This document shows, piece after piece, positions 17,190 through 26,191 of a stretch of 64,000 bases of DNA; within the stretch, counting starts at the first letter, position 1, and every line of letters starts with the position of its first letter. The notes below the pieces were generated by a model, which searched no databases, was not told the DNA's origin, and saw only the letters and a list, made by a program, of their open reading frames with translations. Both the position numbers and the translations under genes were made by a program. This DNA is from Zhouia spongiae (GTDB lineage: Bacteria > Bacteroidota > Bacteroidia > Flavobacteriales > Flavobacteriaceae): positions 2,840,804 to 2,904,803 of the forward strand of contig NZ_CP094326.1 of assembly GCF_022760175.1 (NCBI RefSeq), given 5' to 3'.

Positions 17190-18584
17190 ATGATAAAAAG
17201 ATATATGTATGTGTTGCTACTGATTACTGCCTGTAATAGCATCACTTCTCAAAATAGGCAAACAACGTCTAACCAAGACGATTTGGCATCTATTAACGAA
17301 GAACAGGTATCATACCCGGAAATAGGCAAACCCATGCCTGATTTTACATTAACTAATATACAATACTATGAAAAGAAAGAAGCTTCATTAAAAGATTTTA
17401 AGGGAAAATGGCTTGTCCTTGATTTTTGGAACCGTTATTGTGTAAACTGTATAAAAGGCTTTCCCAAGATAAACGGACTTCGCAAACAGTTTGACGGAAA
17501 GGTAGAGTTTATCCTGGTAGGACGTAATGATGGGAAACTTTACAGCGGATCTGAAAAGATCTATCAAAGAATACTGGCAAAGTATGATCTTGATTTACCT
17601 TTAGTATATGATGCTTCATTATTTGATAAGTTCGGGGTAACATCCGTACCGCATATTATCTGGATAGATGATAAAGGAATTGTTCGGGCTATTACCGCAG
17701 GCACCGATTTGAACACCGAAAATTTGAATGCATTTCTTGCAGGCGAATCCCCTTACGTATTTCATAAACTAAACAAAAAGGAAGAAAATTTAAAGAAGAA
17801 TTCGTATGATTTTAGCAAACCGTTATTAATAGACAAGAACGGGGGCAAAGCCCATGATTTTTTATATAGATCGCTTCTTACGGGAAAAAACAACACTATT
17901 TATGGAAGTATCTATTCAAGCTTTTTTTATCCTCACATGGGCAATAAGCCTGGATTTAGTGCTATCAATACTCCCTTAAAAGCTCTCTATCAAATTGCAT
18001 ATGGAGATACTATAAGATCAAATCCAGACATAATTGACCAACCTAACAACTATGGTAAGTGGTGGCATACTCCTTTACTTGAGGTCAAGGATAGTAGTGA
18101 CTTTAAAATTAACCCCAAAACCGGAAAAGGAATTTATTGTTATGAACTTATAGTGCCTCAAAGCAAAAAGGCAAACACCCATTACAGACAACAAATCATG
18201 CAACGTGATTTAAAGAGTTATTTTGGATACAAGGTGACTGTAGAAATTAGAAAAATGCCCTATTGGAAAGTAAAAACCACAGACAAAGCACAAAAGGCAT
18301 TAAAAACCAAAGGTGAAAATCCGTTTGTAGCAGGCAACCCAACCAAAATAGAACTCGTTAACCAACCAATGAAACAATTAATCAGGCTTTTATGGGGATT
18401 ACACCAATTAGGATCACCATTTATAGATGAAACCGGGATTGAAGGGAATATTGATATTTCATTAGAAGGGATGCTAACAGATTTTAGCACATTAAAAAAA
18501 GTACTTAAAAAAAACGGAATAGAATTAGAAAAAGGTTTAAAAAAGATGAAGGTTATTGTTATCCAAGACCCTAAAGAAAATTAA
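17190..18584 (+). CDS. TlpA-like thioredoxin lipoprotein fused to a DUF3738 domain
   Basis: 464 residues from the ATG at 17190, chosen because it yields a lipoprotein signal (MIKRYMYVLLLITAC, Cys15); the longer frame overlaps susD. Residues 46-205 form a TlpA/AhpC-type thioredoxin fold with the redox pair CVNC (Cys84, Cys87) in FWNRYCVNCIKGFP and a cis-Pro region TSVPHIIWID. Residues about 225-464 resemble DUF3738 (TIGR03435), including PFIDETGIEGNIDISLEG. It probably reduces or isomerises disulfides outside the inner membrane. It follows SusCD by 22 bases and faces a MauE-cysteine peptide operon, suggesting they share one redox job. The substrate is unproven. Confidence 0.85.
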   Translation: MIKRYMYVLLLITACNSITSQNRQTTSNQDDLASINEEQVSYPEIGKPMPDFTLTNIQYYEKKEASLKDFKGKWLVLDFWNRYCVNCIKGFPKINGLRKQFDGKVEFILVGRNDGKLYSGSEKIYQRILAKYDLDLPLVYDASLFDKFGVTSVPHIIWIDDKGIVRAITAGTDLNTENLNAFLAGESPYVFHKLNKKEENLKKNSYDFSKPLLIDKNGGKAHDFLYRSLLTGKNNTIYGSIYSSFFYPHMGNKPGFSAINTPLKALYQIAYGDTIRSNPDIIDQPNNYGKWWHTPLLEVKDSSDFKINPKTGKGIYCYELIVPQSKKANTHYRQQIMQRDLKSYFGYKVTVEIRKMPYWKVKTTDKAQKALKTKGENPFVAGNPTKIELVNQPMKQLIRLLWGLHQLGSPFIDETGIEGNIDISLEGMLTDFSTLKKVLKKNGIELEKGLKKMKVIVIQDPKEN

Positions 18585-18592
18585 ATAAATCA

Positions 18593-18632
18593 AAGTGGCC
18601 ACCCAAAACTTGTGGAATGGCCACTTCTTTTA
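18593..18632. terminator. Bidirectional terminator between converging operons
   Basis: AAGTGGCCA and TGGCCACTT are separated by a loop of about 15 bases, followed by CTTTT. It sits exactly between the stop of the TlpA gene (plus strand) and the stop of the cysteine-peptide gene (minus strand), and can serve both. Confidence 0.75.
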
Positions 18633-18637
18633 ATTAA

Positions 18638-18877
18638 TTATTGGATTGGTCTTCGCCATTCGTCTACACAACCCTGATTTTGATAATAGGTAAAAGAACC
18701 TAATGTACAAATCGGGTCATTTTCATCTGTGCTGGTACAGTCAAGTGGTTTTTCTACCAATTGATTACAATTGTCCGATCTGTAAGCATCACTAATAGCA
18801 TCATAATTGGACGCTATAGCTCCTCCAATAGCCGCCATAAAGGCAGCTGCGGTTAAAAAACGCTGAATCCTTTTCAT
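18638..18877 (-). CDS. Small exported four-cysteine peptide (DUF6520/NVEALA-like)
   Basis: A 79-residue precursor with an N-terminal signal (MKRIQRFLTAAAFMAAIGGA), cleaved probably near residue 23. The mature part has four cysteines (Cys37, Cys47, Cys57, Cys70) in a polar, acidic sequence ending WRRPIQ. Such peptides are common in flavobacteria as the last gene after MauE-type redox proteins and match the DUF6520 pattern of a conserved leader and variable cysteine-containing tail. Two disulfides are likely after export. It is the third gene of the minus-strand operon, 98 bases after the anchored protein gene. Function is unknown: signalling peptide, metal binder or structural element are all possible. 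Confidence 0.7.
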   Translation of the reverse strand: MKRIQRFLTAAAFMAAIGGAIASNYDAISDAYRSDNCNQLVEKPLDCTSTDENDPICTLGSFTYYQNQGCVDEWRRPIQ

Positions 18878-18975
18878 TGTTTTTAATTTTTAAGGTTAAA
18901 CATATGGCCTGATTTTTACAGGTTATGGCCTTCCTTCCTGATCTTACATGTAAAATATCTTAAGTCCGTTTTTTG

Positions 18976-20034
18976 CTAATTCAAATTGTTTTCATCCAAC
19001 TCATATTTTACTAAAGCATTAGAATACAGCACCATAAATTGACCTCCATGTATCATGTAATCTTTAATGGATTGCCCATGTATATTGCGGATATAAAAGC
19101 TATGTTTATATACTCCCTTTTTTAGATTGTATACATCAATCACGGTGTTTTTTTGAAATTGTTTTTGAGGTTCATTCTTTGCCCGTACCGGAGAATGGTT
19201 GAAGAACCATTGCCCCTGTGAATGACTCCTTCGACTTATTATAGGTGGGAGACTGGCCATGGAACGCTGGCCATTACGCTTTATTTCCCTAATCTTTATG
19301 TTAGCTGTTGTGGTAGTGTCTATGGTATTATACCGGGCAATAACTTCTAAGCTTTTATCCATTACGATATATTGATTGCGGTAATAATATGTATATACAA
19401 GTTTTTGTAGTTGTGAATTGTAATGTATGGTTCCATCAGTACAAAAGAATCCGTCTACCTGTTCTTCCAAAGCTTTTGGGTTTAGGGTGGTAGTTAATGT
19501 ATTGATATTTAGCATCCCTAATCGCCTGCCTTGTTCAGGCACTAATTTTATTACTGCCAGCTTGTAAGTATCTACGGGGATAGCCTCATTAAAGTAATTG
19601 TTTCTCAAATCGATTGCCTTTAATTTCCAATCGTGAATACTTCCTTTAATTAGCATGGGTTTAGTACCATCGGTAAGGAAGATTCCCATATCATTAACCG
19701 TTAGTTGTGTTCTGGCGAGATTAATTTTTATAGAGTCCGGGAGTTGCAAATTGATGGTATCAGTGATATGTAAATTCGAATCAATTTCTAGTATAGATAA
19801 TGGATTACCTTTTTGATGCAGGTAAATATGATGCTTGGTAAGCCCTGCAAACTGGTATTGTTCCTTAGGCAGTTTAAGCTCTTTTTGTACTTCTGAAATA
19901 GCATGTGGCGGAAACAGGCGGATAAAACTACTAGGTAAATGGTTGTTGTAATCGGTGTAAAAAAACAAGCCGAGTACCGTACCACTACTAAAAAGTAGTA
20001 TGAGGAGGATGACTATGAGTGTTCGCTTTTTCAT
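18976..20034 (-). CDS. Membrane-anchored extracytoplasmic protein of unknown function
   Basis: A 352-residue protein with one N-terminal membrane helix (residues 5-27, LIVILLILLFSSGTVLGLFF) and an exported remainder. The body is rich in short beta-strand repeats (HIYLHQKGNPLSILEIDSNL, LTVNDMGIFLTDGTKPM, VIDVYNLKKGVYKHSFYI), suggesting a beta-propeller, but I do not recognise a named family. Its start lies two bases from the stop of the MauE gene, so the two are almost certainly co-translated. In similar flavobacterial loci a protein of this kind lies between MauE/DoxX and a small exported peptide. A role as partner or carrier in that redox path is inference. Confidence 0.65.
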   Translation of the reverse strand: MKKRTLIVILLILLFSSGTVLGLFFYTDYNNHLPSSFIRLFPPHAISEVQKELKLPKEQYQFAGLTKHHIYLHQKGNPLSILEIDSNLHITDTINLQLPDSIKINLARTQLTVNDMGIFLTDGTKPMLIKGSIHDWKLKAIDLRNNYFNEAIPVDTYKLAVIKLVPEQGRRLGMLNINTLTTTLNPKALEEQVDGFFCTDGTIHYNSQLQKLVYTYYYRNQYIVMDKSLEVIARYNTIDTTTTANIKIREIKRNGQRSMASLPPIISRRSHSQGQWFFNHSPVRAKNEPQKQFQKNTVIDVYNLKKGVYKHSFYIRNIHGQSIKDYMIHGGQFMVLYSNALVKYELDENNLN

Positions 20035-20036
20035 GA

Positions 20037-20513
20037 TTATACATAGTTTTTCGAAGCAAGTTGGTCTATTTGTAATTGGTGATTATCGTGTTCGATCTGA
20101 TCGTTGAGTACGATAGCGATGGCTGCAAGCAGCACAAAAGCAATGTTGAAAATTAAATGTTCTGTCCACCCTAGTTGTTCCAGGATTCCTCCACAAGAGC
20201 AGGGCACAAAATCGCTGAAATTTAAAATGGCTATGATATACATTGTAAAGGCTGTCATAAGTCCTAAACTGGCATATAGAGCCACAACCCTGAGTTTATT
20301 GATGGATAATGCGATAGCCAGTATAATTTCTAAGGTTGGTATACCATAAGCTACTAAACCCGAAAAGCTTGTTAACATAGGCGATTGCCCGAGTTGCACT
20401 CTAAAAGTTTCAAATTCTACTAGCTTACTGATTCCTGCATAGGTAAACAGTATAATATACAGAAGACTGATAGCACTAACAGTATGCTGTTTATGTATAG
20501 TTGTAATTCGCAT
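20037..20513 (-). CDS. MauE/DoxX family redox-associated membrane protein
   Basis: A 158-residue protein with four membrane helices (about residues 14-33, 48-70, 74-98 and 118-138). The signature CXC motif VPCSCGGILEQLGW lies with Cys105 and Cys107 at a membrane edge, as in MauE, which is needed for disulfide formation in methylamine dehydrogenase. It would pass electrons between the membrane and periplasmic thiols. It leads the minus-strand operon with the anchored protein and the four-cysteine peptide, opposite a TlpA-type thioredoxin. Electron donor and true substrate are not known. Confidence 0.82.
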   Translation of the reverse strand: MRITTIHKQHTVSAISLLYIILFTYAGISKLVEFETFRVQLGQSPMLTSFSGLVAYGIPTLEIILAIALSINKLRVVALYASLGLMTAFTMYIIAILNFSDFVPCSCGGILEQLGWTEHLIFNIAFVLLAAIAIVLNDQIEHDNHQLQIDQLASKNYV

Positions 20514-20768
20514 GGTGTATTGTTTTTAGTTTATATAATTATTTGCCGGGTTTTGAAACCGGGTTTGAGGGAACTAAAAACTCGATACGATTTGGGTACG
20601 AGGGAATGTATAGGCTAAATTAGAGGTTATAAATGTGGTAGGAGTAAACCTTTTTTGATAAAAAACTGACTTTTTCTGATTTTAAACGTTAAATGTTAGC
20701 GAACCTACTTTAGTGTTTTTAATATAAGGTTGATTTAAATAAAATTGAACAGAGGGTCCGATAATGAT

Positions 20769-22454
20769 TTATTCTGATTGGTTTTTTAATTGACTAATGA
20801 AGTAGCTAGGCCAGATATGGCTTACTTTATGAAATGCATTACTAAAATGCCGGTCATTGTTAAATCCGGCCAGATCTGCCAAATAACTTATTTTGTATTC
20901 GCGTAAAAGCTTGTCTTCCTTAAGTCGGTTAATGATATAATTAATTCGGAGCTCATTAATATAGGCAACAAAATTTTTGCCTTTGTGGTATGAAATTATT
21001 TCGGAGACATACCTATGGTTGGTTTTTATACTTTCAGCTAGTCCCGATACCGAAATGTCTTTCTCAAGAAATTTGTGAGTCTTTTCAAAGGTTTCAAGCT
21101 TTTCTAAAATTTCACGTACTGTTTTTTGCTTGATACCAGGAGGGGTTTTAACCTTTGGAGCTTTTTTCTTGTTCTTTTCCTCTGGCGTATTTAAATCCAT
21201 TAAGGCTTTAAATCGTTTACGATATTTTACCTGCATACGGTAATGATTAAGGATTAAAACTAAAATGGCAAATAGCGTAATACTAATAATCCACCTCCCC
21301 AAATTTTGTTGTCTTTTCTCTTGTTTTAATTGCTCCTCTATGGTTTGCTTTTCAACTATAAGTTGTTTGGTTGTGTAAGTTTTACTATCGTTAATTTTTT
21401 TAGATAAATAGGTGTAGGTTGTTTTTAAAATACTATCTACCTTTAATAATTGATCTACATAATAAAGCCTGTTCTCGGGTTGCCCTTGTGTTTCGTAATA
21501 GTTTATTACTAATTTATAGGCTGGACTTAGGTTAGGGTTAATGTAACCGGTGTTATTAAATATACTATCAACTGCTGCTAAATGAGGTATGGCTTTTTTG
21601 TTTTGATTCAGTTCCCAATAATTCTTTCCGATATAATATTGACACACACTGATATTAGGGAAATCATTTTTTTTCACAAATTCTGGTAATACCTGTCTCA
21701 AAAGTTCAATCGACATTTTGTAATTATTTACATAATAATAATTAATTCCTTTTAAAAGCTTAAAATGAGACTGTAACTTGTTTTGGTTAATCTTTTTATC
21801 GAGTTCCATACCTCGGGAATTGGTCTCTAAAGATAATCCGTAGTTATGTAATCTATTCTGACATAAAGCCAGGTAGTGTAAACTGTTAACATATGCTTGC
21901 TGAATATCTTTAATTTTAAAGAAGTTAAGGCACTTTGTAAATATCTCCTGTGCCTCTTCATAATACCCTAAATAATATTTAACCTGGGCAATGTTGTATT
22001 CAATTTTATGGTTAGTATACGTTGCTCCTAAATGATAAATAAGCTTTTTAGAAATTATAAAATGATCCAGGGCCTTCTTGTAGTTTTTATCGCTATAATA
22101 AACAATACCCTTGGTAAGATAGGATTTGCCTATTAATAAGGTATCCTTATATTTTACAGCCGATAAAATCATACTGTCGGCATACTGCAGTCGGTGTTTG
22201 GGTTTAGAATAATGTAAATAGTTTTTATAAGCATTAACGGTTTCTTTCGGATTCGTTTCTTTAATCGCTTTGTTTAAATAAGCCTTTAAATACCATTCTA
22301 ATTTACTACTGTCCCTTTGTATACTTATCTTTTTATATAATGATTTATAGCTGAAGGAAAAGAAATGCTCCTTAGGTTCTATGTCGCTTATTTGTGCGTT
22401 TAAACTTAAGCTAATAAATACCACGGTGATGATGAAGAGTAGGTTACGATTCAT
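20769..22454 (-). CDS. TPR-containing AraC-family transmembrane regulator
   Basis: A 561-residue sensor-regulator. A signal peptide (residues 1-20) precedes a periplasmic array of tetratricopeptide-like repeats (about 75-330, for example AYVNSLHYLALCQNRLHNYG), a membrane helix near residues 378-397 (WIISITLFAILVLILNHY), and a cytoplasmic AraC-type double HTH (about 455-555; LAESIKTNHRYVSEIISY, ISYLADLAGFNNDRHFSNAF). This architecture is common in flavobacteria. It lies 255 bases upstream of the MauE operon in the same direction, so it may control that operon or the opposing SusCD operon. The effector is unknown. Confidence 0.85.
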   Translation of the reverse strand: MNRNLLFIITVVFISLSLNAQISDIEPKEHFFSFSYKSLYKKISIQRDSSKLEWYLKAYLNKAIKETNPKETVNAYKNYLHYSKPKHRLQYADSMILSAVKYKDTLLIGKSYLTKGIVYYSDKNYKKALDHFIISKKLIYHLGATYTNHKIEYNIAQVKYYLGYYEEAQEIFTKCLNFFKIKDIQQAYVNSLHYLALCQNRLHNYGLSLETNSRGMELDKKINQNKLQSHFKLLKGINYYYVNNYKMSIELLRQVLPEFVKKNDFPNISVCQYYIGKNYWELNQNKKAIPHLAAVDSIFNNTGYINPNLSPAYKLVINYYETQGQPENRLYYVDQLLKVDSILKTTYTYLSKKINDSKTYTTKQLIVEKQTIEEQLKQEKRQQNLGRWIISITLFAILVLILNHYRMQVKYRKRFKALMDLNTPEEKNKKKAPKVKTPPGIKQKTVREILEKLETFEKTHKFLEKDISVSGLAESIKTNHRYVSEIISYHKGKNFVAYINELRINYIINRLKEDKLLREYKISYLADLAGFNNDRHFSNAFHKVSHIWPSYFISQLKNQSE

Positions 22455-22764
22455 TTAAGACTAGGTGTTAATCCGAAAAATTCCTAAAAGTACTAACACC
22501 CTTAGGTCTGGTTATGAAAAACAGGGGACTTTCAAATTTAAAATATATTGATGAAAAAACATGGATTTTTGAAGGAAAATTACATGGTTTAATTTGTGAA
22601 ATTCAACGTATAATTTGCATAAAACCTGCGTAGAACTCTTTGTTTGCAATGGTTTCGAGAACTAGATTTGTTTCGAATTCATAGGTGCAACCTGCTGGTT
22701 TATAGTAGTATGTGCTAAACTTACCCGGGTAAACTTAAAAAGTGTTAATAATAAAAAGTTTACA

Positions 22765-23478
22765 ATGAAACATACGTTAATTTTAATAGTAGCAGTACTA
22801 AGTTTTACAATGTCTTGTACTTCTAAAGAAGATATATATGCAGACTATGAAGTACAATCCAATAAGCTTCATACTGAAAAAATAACAATGAAAGTTCAGT
22901 CAAAACCAATAAATAAGCGCATGGATACTCTAGGAAGTATATATGCAATGGTTTATAAGCAAATTTTAAAATCAATCGATTCCCCTACAGAGGAAGAGAA
23001 GTTACAACATGAAGTAAAAAATAGATTAAAACCATATAAGGAGCTATTGTCTTCGCCTTCAAAAAAAAGTACGACCCAAAAAACATACACCGATATTTTC
23101 GAACAGATTAAACATTCTCAATTGTCTCCTACAGCTAAATCCAGCTTTATTAATTTCATTGAATTACTGCTATTAATGAAAAATAGGGAGGCTTATAAAA
23201 TTTATCAATTTATCGAAGATTATGAAGCTGAATTAATGCAGGTATCAGCTATGGATGAAGAAGATCAACGAGTTGTATTATCTTCAACCACGATGATGAA
23301 AAGTGTCATAAGTACAACAAGCGTAGAAAAAGAGCCTACAGAAGATGACGAGGAAGTCCCGGAGGAAGATAAAGACTGGGACTTATCTATCGGAGTTTTA
23401 TCAACAATTATAAATGGGAGTTTACAAAGTGATTATCGAGCGGTTAATGATACGCTGATAGCAACCTTGACGAGCTAG
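22765..23478 (+). CDS. Lipoprotein of unknown function
   Basis: A 237-residue protein with a clear lipoprotein signal ending FTMSC (Cys18). The rest is mostly helical and charged, with an acidic linker near residues 190-204 (EKEPTEDDEEVPEEDKDW). I recognise no domain. It starts a plus-strand series with an AraC regulator 47 bases later, so the two may be co-transcribed. The 310 bases upstream (22,455-22,764), between this gene and the divergent TPR-AraC regulator, show no other gene and probably hold both promoters. Confidence 0.6.
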   Translation: MKHTLILIVAVLSFTMSCTSKEDIYADYEVQSNKLHTEKITMKVQSKPINKRMDTLGSIYAMVYKQILKSIDSPTEEEKLQHEVKNRLKPYKELLSSPSKKSTTQKTYTDIFEQIKHSQLSPTAKSSFINFIELLLLMKNREAYKIYQFIEDYEAELMQVSAMDEEDQRVVLSSTTMMKSVISTTSVEKEPTEDDEEVPEEDKDWDLSIGVLSTIINGSLQSDYRAVNDTLIATLTS

Positions 23479-23525
23479 TTGAATACGTTGAATGCCTGAA
23501 CTTTTTAACCAGGCAGGAATAGGAT

Positions 23526-24383
23526 ATGGAAGATTTTAAGGTCGATTGCATTACTATCTTGTACAATGATAAACCCTCTAATTGTGATGATGTTAGAATG
23601 CTGTTTGTTTTAGAGGGATTTATTGTAATCAAAATAGGTGATAAAGTAGTTGACCTTATTTATAATCAACTATTAATTGTACCTCCCAAGATAAATCTTT
23701 TGTACAACAGACATAAATGTGTAAAAGGTTATTATATATCCTTTTCATATACATATTATGTTACAAATGGGGTGGATTATTTAGACTCTTTTTTAAAAAA
23801 TTATTTTAGAGCTGAAACATATACAAAGATCCCACTTAGTTATATGTCTTCCATACATCTGGGAAGTCTGGTTTATTATCTGCAATTACATCAAGGAGGA
23901 GATAATACTTATAATGACCTTATCGAACAGGAAATTTATTTATTGAGATTTAATCTTTTGTTGTTAGAATTGACTAACTGCCTACATCAATTTGATAAAT
24001 CTCCTAAAGCCTTGTTTGATAAAAACCGTCGAATTGCTTTTGATTTCTTAAAACTTCTTGATAATTACATAACCTATAATCATAGTGTCAAGTTTTATGC
24101 GGGTAAATTAAATATAACCCCTACACAGCTTTCTAGGGTACTAAAGCGGATTACCAAGAAAACAGCAAAAGAATTTATTCAAAATGCGATAGTACAAAAA
24201 GCGAAGTTTCAATTATTGAATTCAGATTTAAAGCTGAACGAATTAGCTAGTAGATTAGGATTTAGTGACGTTATTATTTTTGGAAGATTTTTCAAGCGTC
24301 ACACGGGTATAACACCATTGCATTATCGAAAAATAAATTATAAAAGAAAAAAACCAAAGCAAAAAAATAATTTAAAACCATAA
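23526..24383 (+). CDS. AraC-family transcriptional regulator
   Basis: A 285-residue soluble regulator. Residues 1-130 form a cupin-like sensing domain (FVLEGFIVIKIGDKVVDLIY, QLLIVPPKINLLY). Residues about 170-272 form the double HTH: VKFYAGKLNITPTQLSRVLK and LNELASRLGFSDVIIFGRFF, then KRHTGITPLHYRK. The start at 23526 opens MEDFKVDCIT and fits normal homologue length. A 93-residue DNA-binding protein follows after only two bases, so they are co-expressed. Ligand and targets are unknown. Confidence 0.87.
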   Translation: MEDFKVDCITILYNDKPSNCDDVRMLFVLEGFIVIKIGDKVVDLIYNQLLIVPPKINLLYNRHKCVKGYYISFSYTYYVTNGVDYLDSFLKNYFRAETYTKIPLSYMSSIHLGSLVYYLQLHQGGDNTYNDLIEQEIYLLRFNLLLLELTNCLHQFDKSPKALFDKNRRIAFDFLKLLDNYITYNHSVKFYAGKLNITPTQLSRVLKRITKKTAKEFIQNAIVQKAKFQLLNSDLKLNELASRLGFSDVIIFGRFFKRHTGITPLHYRKINYKRKKPKQKNNLKP

Positions 24384-24385
24384 AT

Positions 24386-24667
24386 ATGACCCAAATTTTA
24401 CTTACTGCAGAAGATTTAGAACAATTTAAAGACGAATTGATTAACGAAGTTAAAACCCTGGTAAAGGAAGCTATAAAGCCCCCTGCCTCAATTTGGATTA
24501 AATCGGCAGAAGTTCGTGAACTCCTCAAGATTAGCAATTCTACCTTGTGTAAAATGAGAGCTAATGGCTCTATACCCTGTACCAAAGTAGGCAGCATATT
24601 CTTTTACGACCGAAATGCAATAACGAGTCTTTTAAGAGCAAATAACCCATTCGATGCAAAGGGCTGA
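24386..24667 (+). CDS. Small helix-turn-helix (MerR-like/excisionase, HTH_17) protein
   Basis: A 93-residue protein with an N-terminal helical region (residues 1-33) and an HTH_17 domain (about 36-86): IWIKSAEVRELLKISNSTLC, then MRANGSIPCTKVGSIFFYDR. Proteins of this size are abundant in Bacteroidota, often in or near mobile elements, and act as DNA-binding factors. The gene begins two bases after the AraC stop. No integrase or conjugation gene is nearby, so there is no direct evidence that it is an excisionase. Confidence 0.75.
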   Translation: MTQILLTAEDLEQFKDELINEVKTLVKEAIKPPASIWIKSAEVRELLKISNSTLCKMRANGSIPCTKVGSIFFYDRNAITSLLRANNPFDAKG

Positions 24668-24698
24668 GAAATAATACCAATCATTAAATCTATTCGAA

Positions 24699-25748
24699 AT
24701 GAAACCGAAAATTCAAATAAAATCATATAAAAAAACAGCAAAGCAGTATTATAAAATAAAGAATTACAGAAAAGCTGCTCAGGCATATACCCAGGTTATT
24801 GAGAATAATCCTGCCCGGGCAAAACTGTATTATAAACGCGCCAAATGTTATTCCATGTTGTGGTGGAACAGAAAAGCCTTAAACGATTTAAATACCTGTG
24901 TAAAGATAGATCCGAAATACTATAAGGCTCATAGTCTTTTGGGGTATGTTTATACGGAAAAAAAAGAATACCATCTGGCAGAACTCCATTTAGATAGCTG
25001 TATGAAGCTCAATGCCGATTATCCTGCTATGTATAAATTTTTGGCGTACTTAGCCTTTGAGAAAAACGATTGCCAGGAAGCTATAGATTACCTTAGTAAA
25101 GGCCTGGTGTTAAAACCACGAAAACCTCTTTTCTATGATTTTAAAGGCTTTCTTCATGAACAAATAGATGAAAATGAAATTGCTTTAGATTATTATATAA
25201 AGGCCATCGAATTAAAACCAACTTATAAAAGAGCACATTTGCATATGGCAGAATTATTGGTTGATATGGGGAGGTTATCAGAAGCATTGCAGGTGTACGA
25301 TCAATTATTGGTGTTTTATCCGGATAACGATGCTGTTTATATGGATAAAGCAACGGTGTATAAAACTTTAAGTTTGCAAGAAAAGGCTATAGAATGCTAT
25401 AATAAAGCCATTCAGGTGAATAAAAAAAATGCCGATGCCTATTTCAAACGATCTGAATTATGGCTTTTAAAAGAAAACACAAAAAAAGCATTAGAAGATC
25501 TTGATTCGTGTTTATATATTAAACCTAACTATCCGGGGGTATATTATAACAGGGGACTTATTTACCTTAAAGAAAAGAATTACCATAATGCCTTATACGA
25601 TTTAGGGCAGGCCATAAAAAAAAATGAAAGGCCGGCAGACGCATATTATCACAGAAGCCTGATATATAAAGAATTGGGCCAGGTAGTAAAAGCCATAGAA
25701 GATTATCATAAGGCTCATAAGCTCGATCCCGAAAGTTATAAACTATAG
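24699..25748 (+). CDS. Tetratricopeptide repeat protein
   Basis: A 349-residue protein made of about nine TPR units running almost end to end (for example YKAHSLLGYVYTEKKEYHLA, PLFYDFKGFLHEQIDENEIA, GVYYNRGLIYLKEKNYHNAL). No signal peptide or membrane segment is visible, so it is probably cytoplasmic and a protein-binding scaffold. It follows the small HTH gene by 31 bases and may be in the same operon. Partner unknown. It is the last gene before the repeat-dense region. Confidence 0.85.
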   Translation: MKPKIQIKSYKKTAKQYYKIKNYRKAAQAYTQVIENNPARAKLYYKRAKCYSMLWWNRKALNDLNTCVKIDPKYYKAHSLLGYVYTEKKEYHLAELHLDSCMKLNADYPAMYKFLAYLAFEKNDCQEAIDYLSKGLVLKPRKPLFYDFKGFLHEQIDENEIALDYYIKAIELKPTYKRAHLHMAELLVDMGRLSEALQVYDQLLVFYPDNDAVYMDKATVYKTLSLQEKAIECYNKAIQVNKKNADAYFKRSELWLLKENTKKALEDLDSCLYIKPNYPGVYYNRGLIYLKEKNYHNALYDLGQAIKKNERPADAYYHRSLIYKELGQVVKAIEDYHKAHKLDPESYKL

Positions 25749-25836
25749 CCGTATCCAGAATCGCCCACTGCCGACTACCGACTATGAATCGCTTACTGTT
25801 TCACCCCATTACCTATATCAGCGTAACAACATCACA

Positions 25837-25906
25837 CCATAACATGATAACAAGATAACTTCGTCACTTAATAACATCATCACTCGATAACAACGTTAAA
25901 TAATAT
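25837..25906. repeat. Degenerate octamer array (ATAAC-NNN type)
   Basis: Variants such as ATAACATG, ATAACAAG and ATAACATC recur with a spacing of about eight or nine bases. They are preceded by a short run of CACTGCCGACTAC-type repeats at about 25,765-25,785. Similar arrays recur in most large intergenic regions between 25.8 and 50.2 kb. Confidence 0.6.
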
Positions 25907-26090
25907 CCTGCCCTAGGCTGTTGACTGGAGCGTAAAGAAAATGTACAGTGTACATTTTTAGAGAACAGGTCAGACTGCCGCGCTGGGATGTATTTACTAT
26001 TCGTGAGGAGCGTAAAAACCAGACGCTGCTTGAGCCTCGTAGAAAACGAGGCGAGTTGCCATTATGAGTTCTTTTTGTTTAGGTTATAAA
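25907..26090. repeat. Structured repeat copy I (CCTGCCCTAGG block plus variable hairpins)
   Basis: This begins with the CCTGCCCTAGGCTGT block shared with 30543 and, inverted, 49453. It contains a perfect dyad AAAATGTACA-G-TGTACATTTT at 25938-25958 and the core GCTGCTTGAG-CCTCGT-loop-ACGAGG-CGAGTT at 26025-26057. The core stem differs from that of other copies but still pairs. Confidence 0.6.
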
Positions 26091-26191
26091 TAGCTGAGTC
26101 TGCCTGATTAAATTGTTAATGATCGAAGGTTTTCAAGAAATAGCTGTGGCTCAAGTGGAAGTGCGTCTGCGTAGCTGGAAAAGCATGGGGC

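Noticed and set aside
24386-24667. Excisionase of an integrated element
   Set aside because: No integrase, attachment repeats or conjugation genes are nearby; only a generic DNA-binding role is supported.
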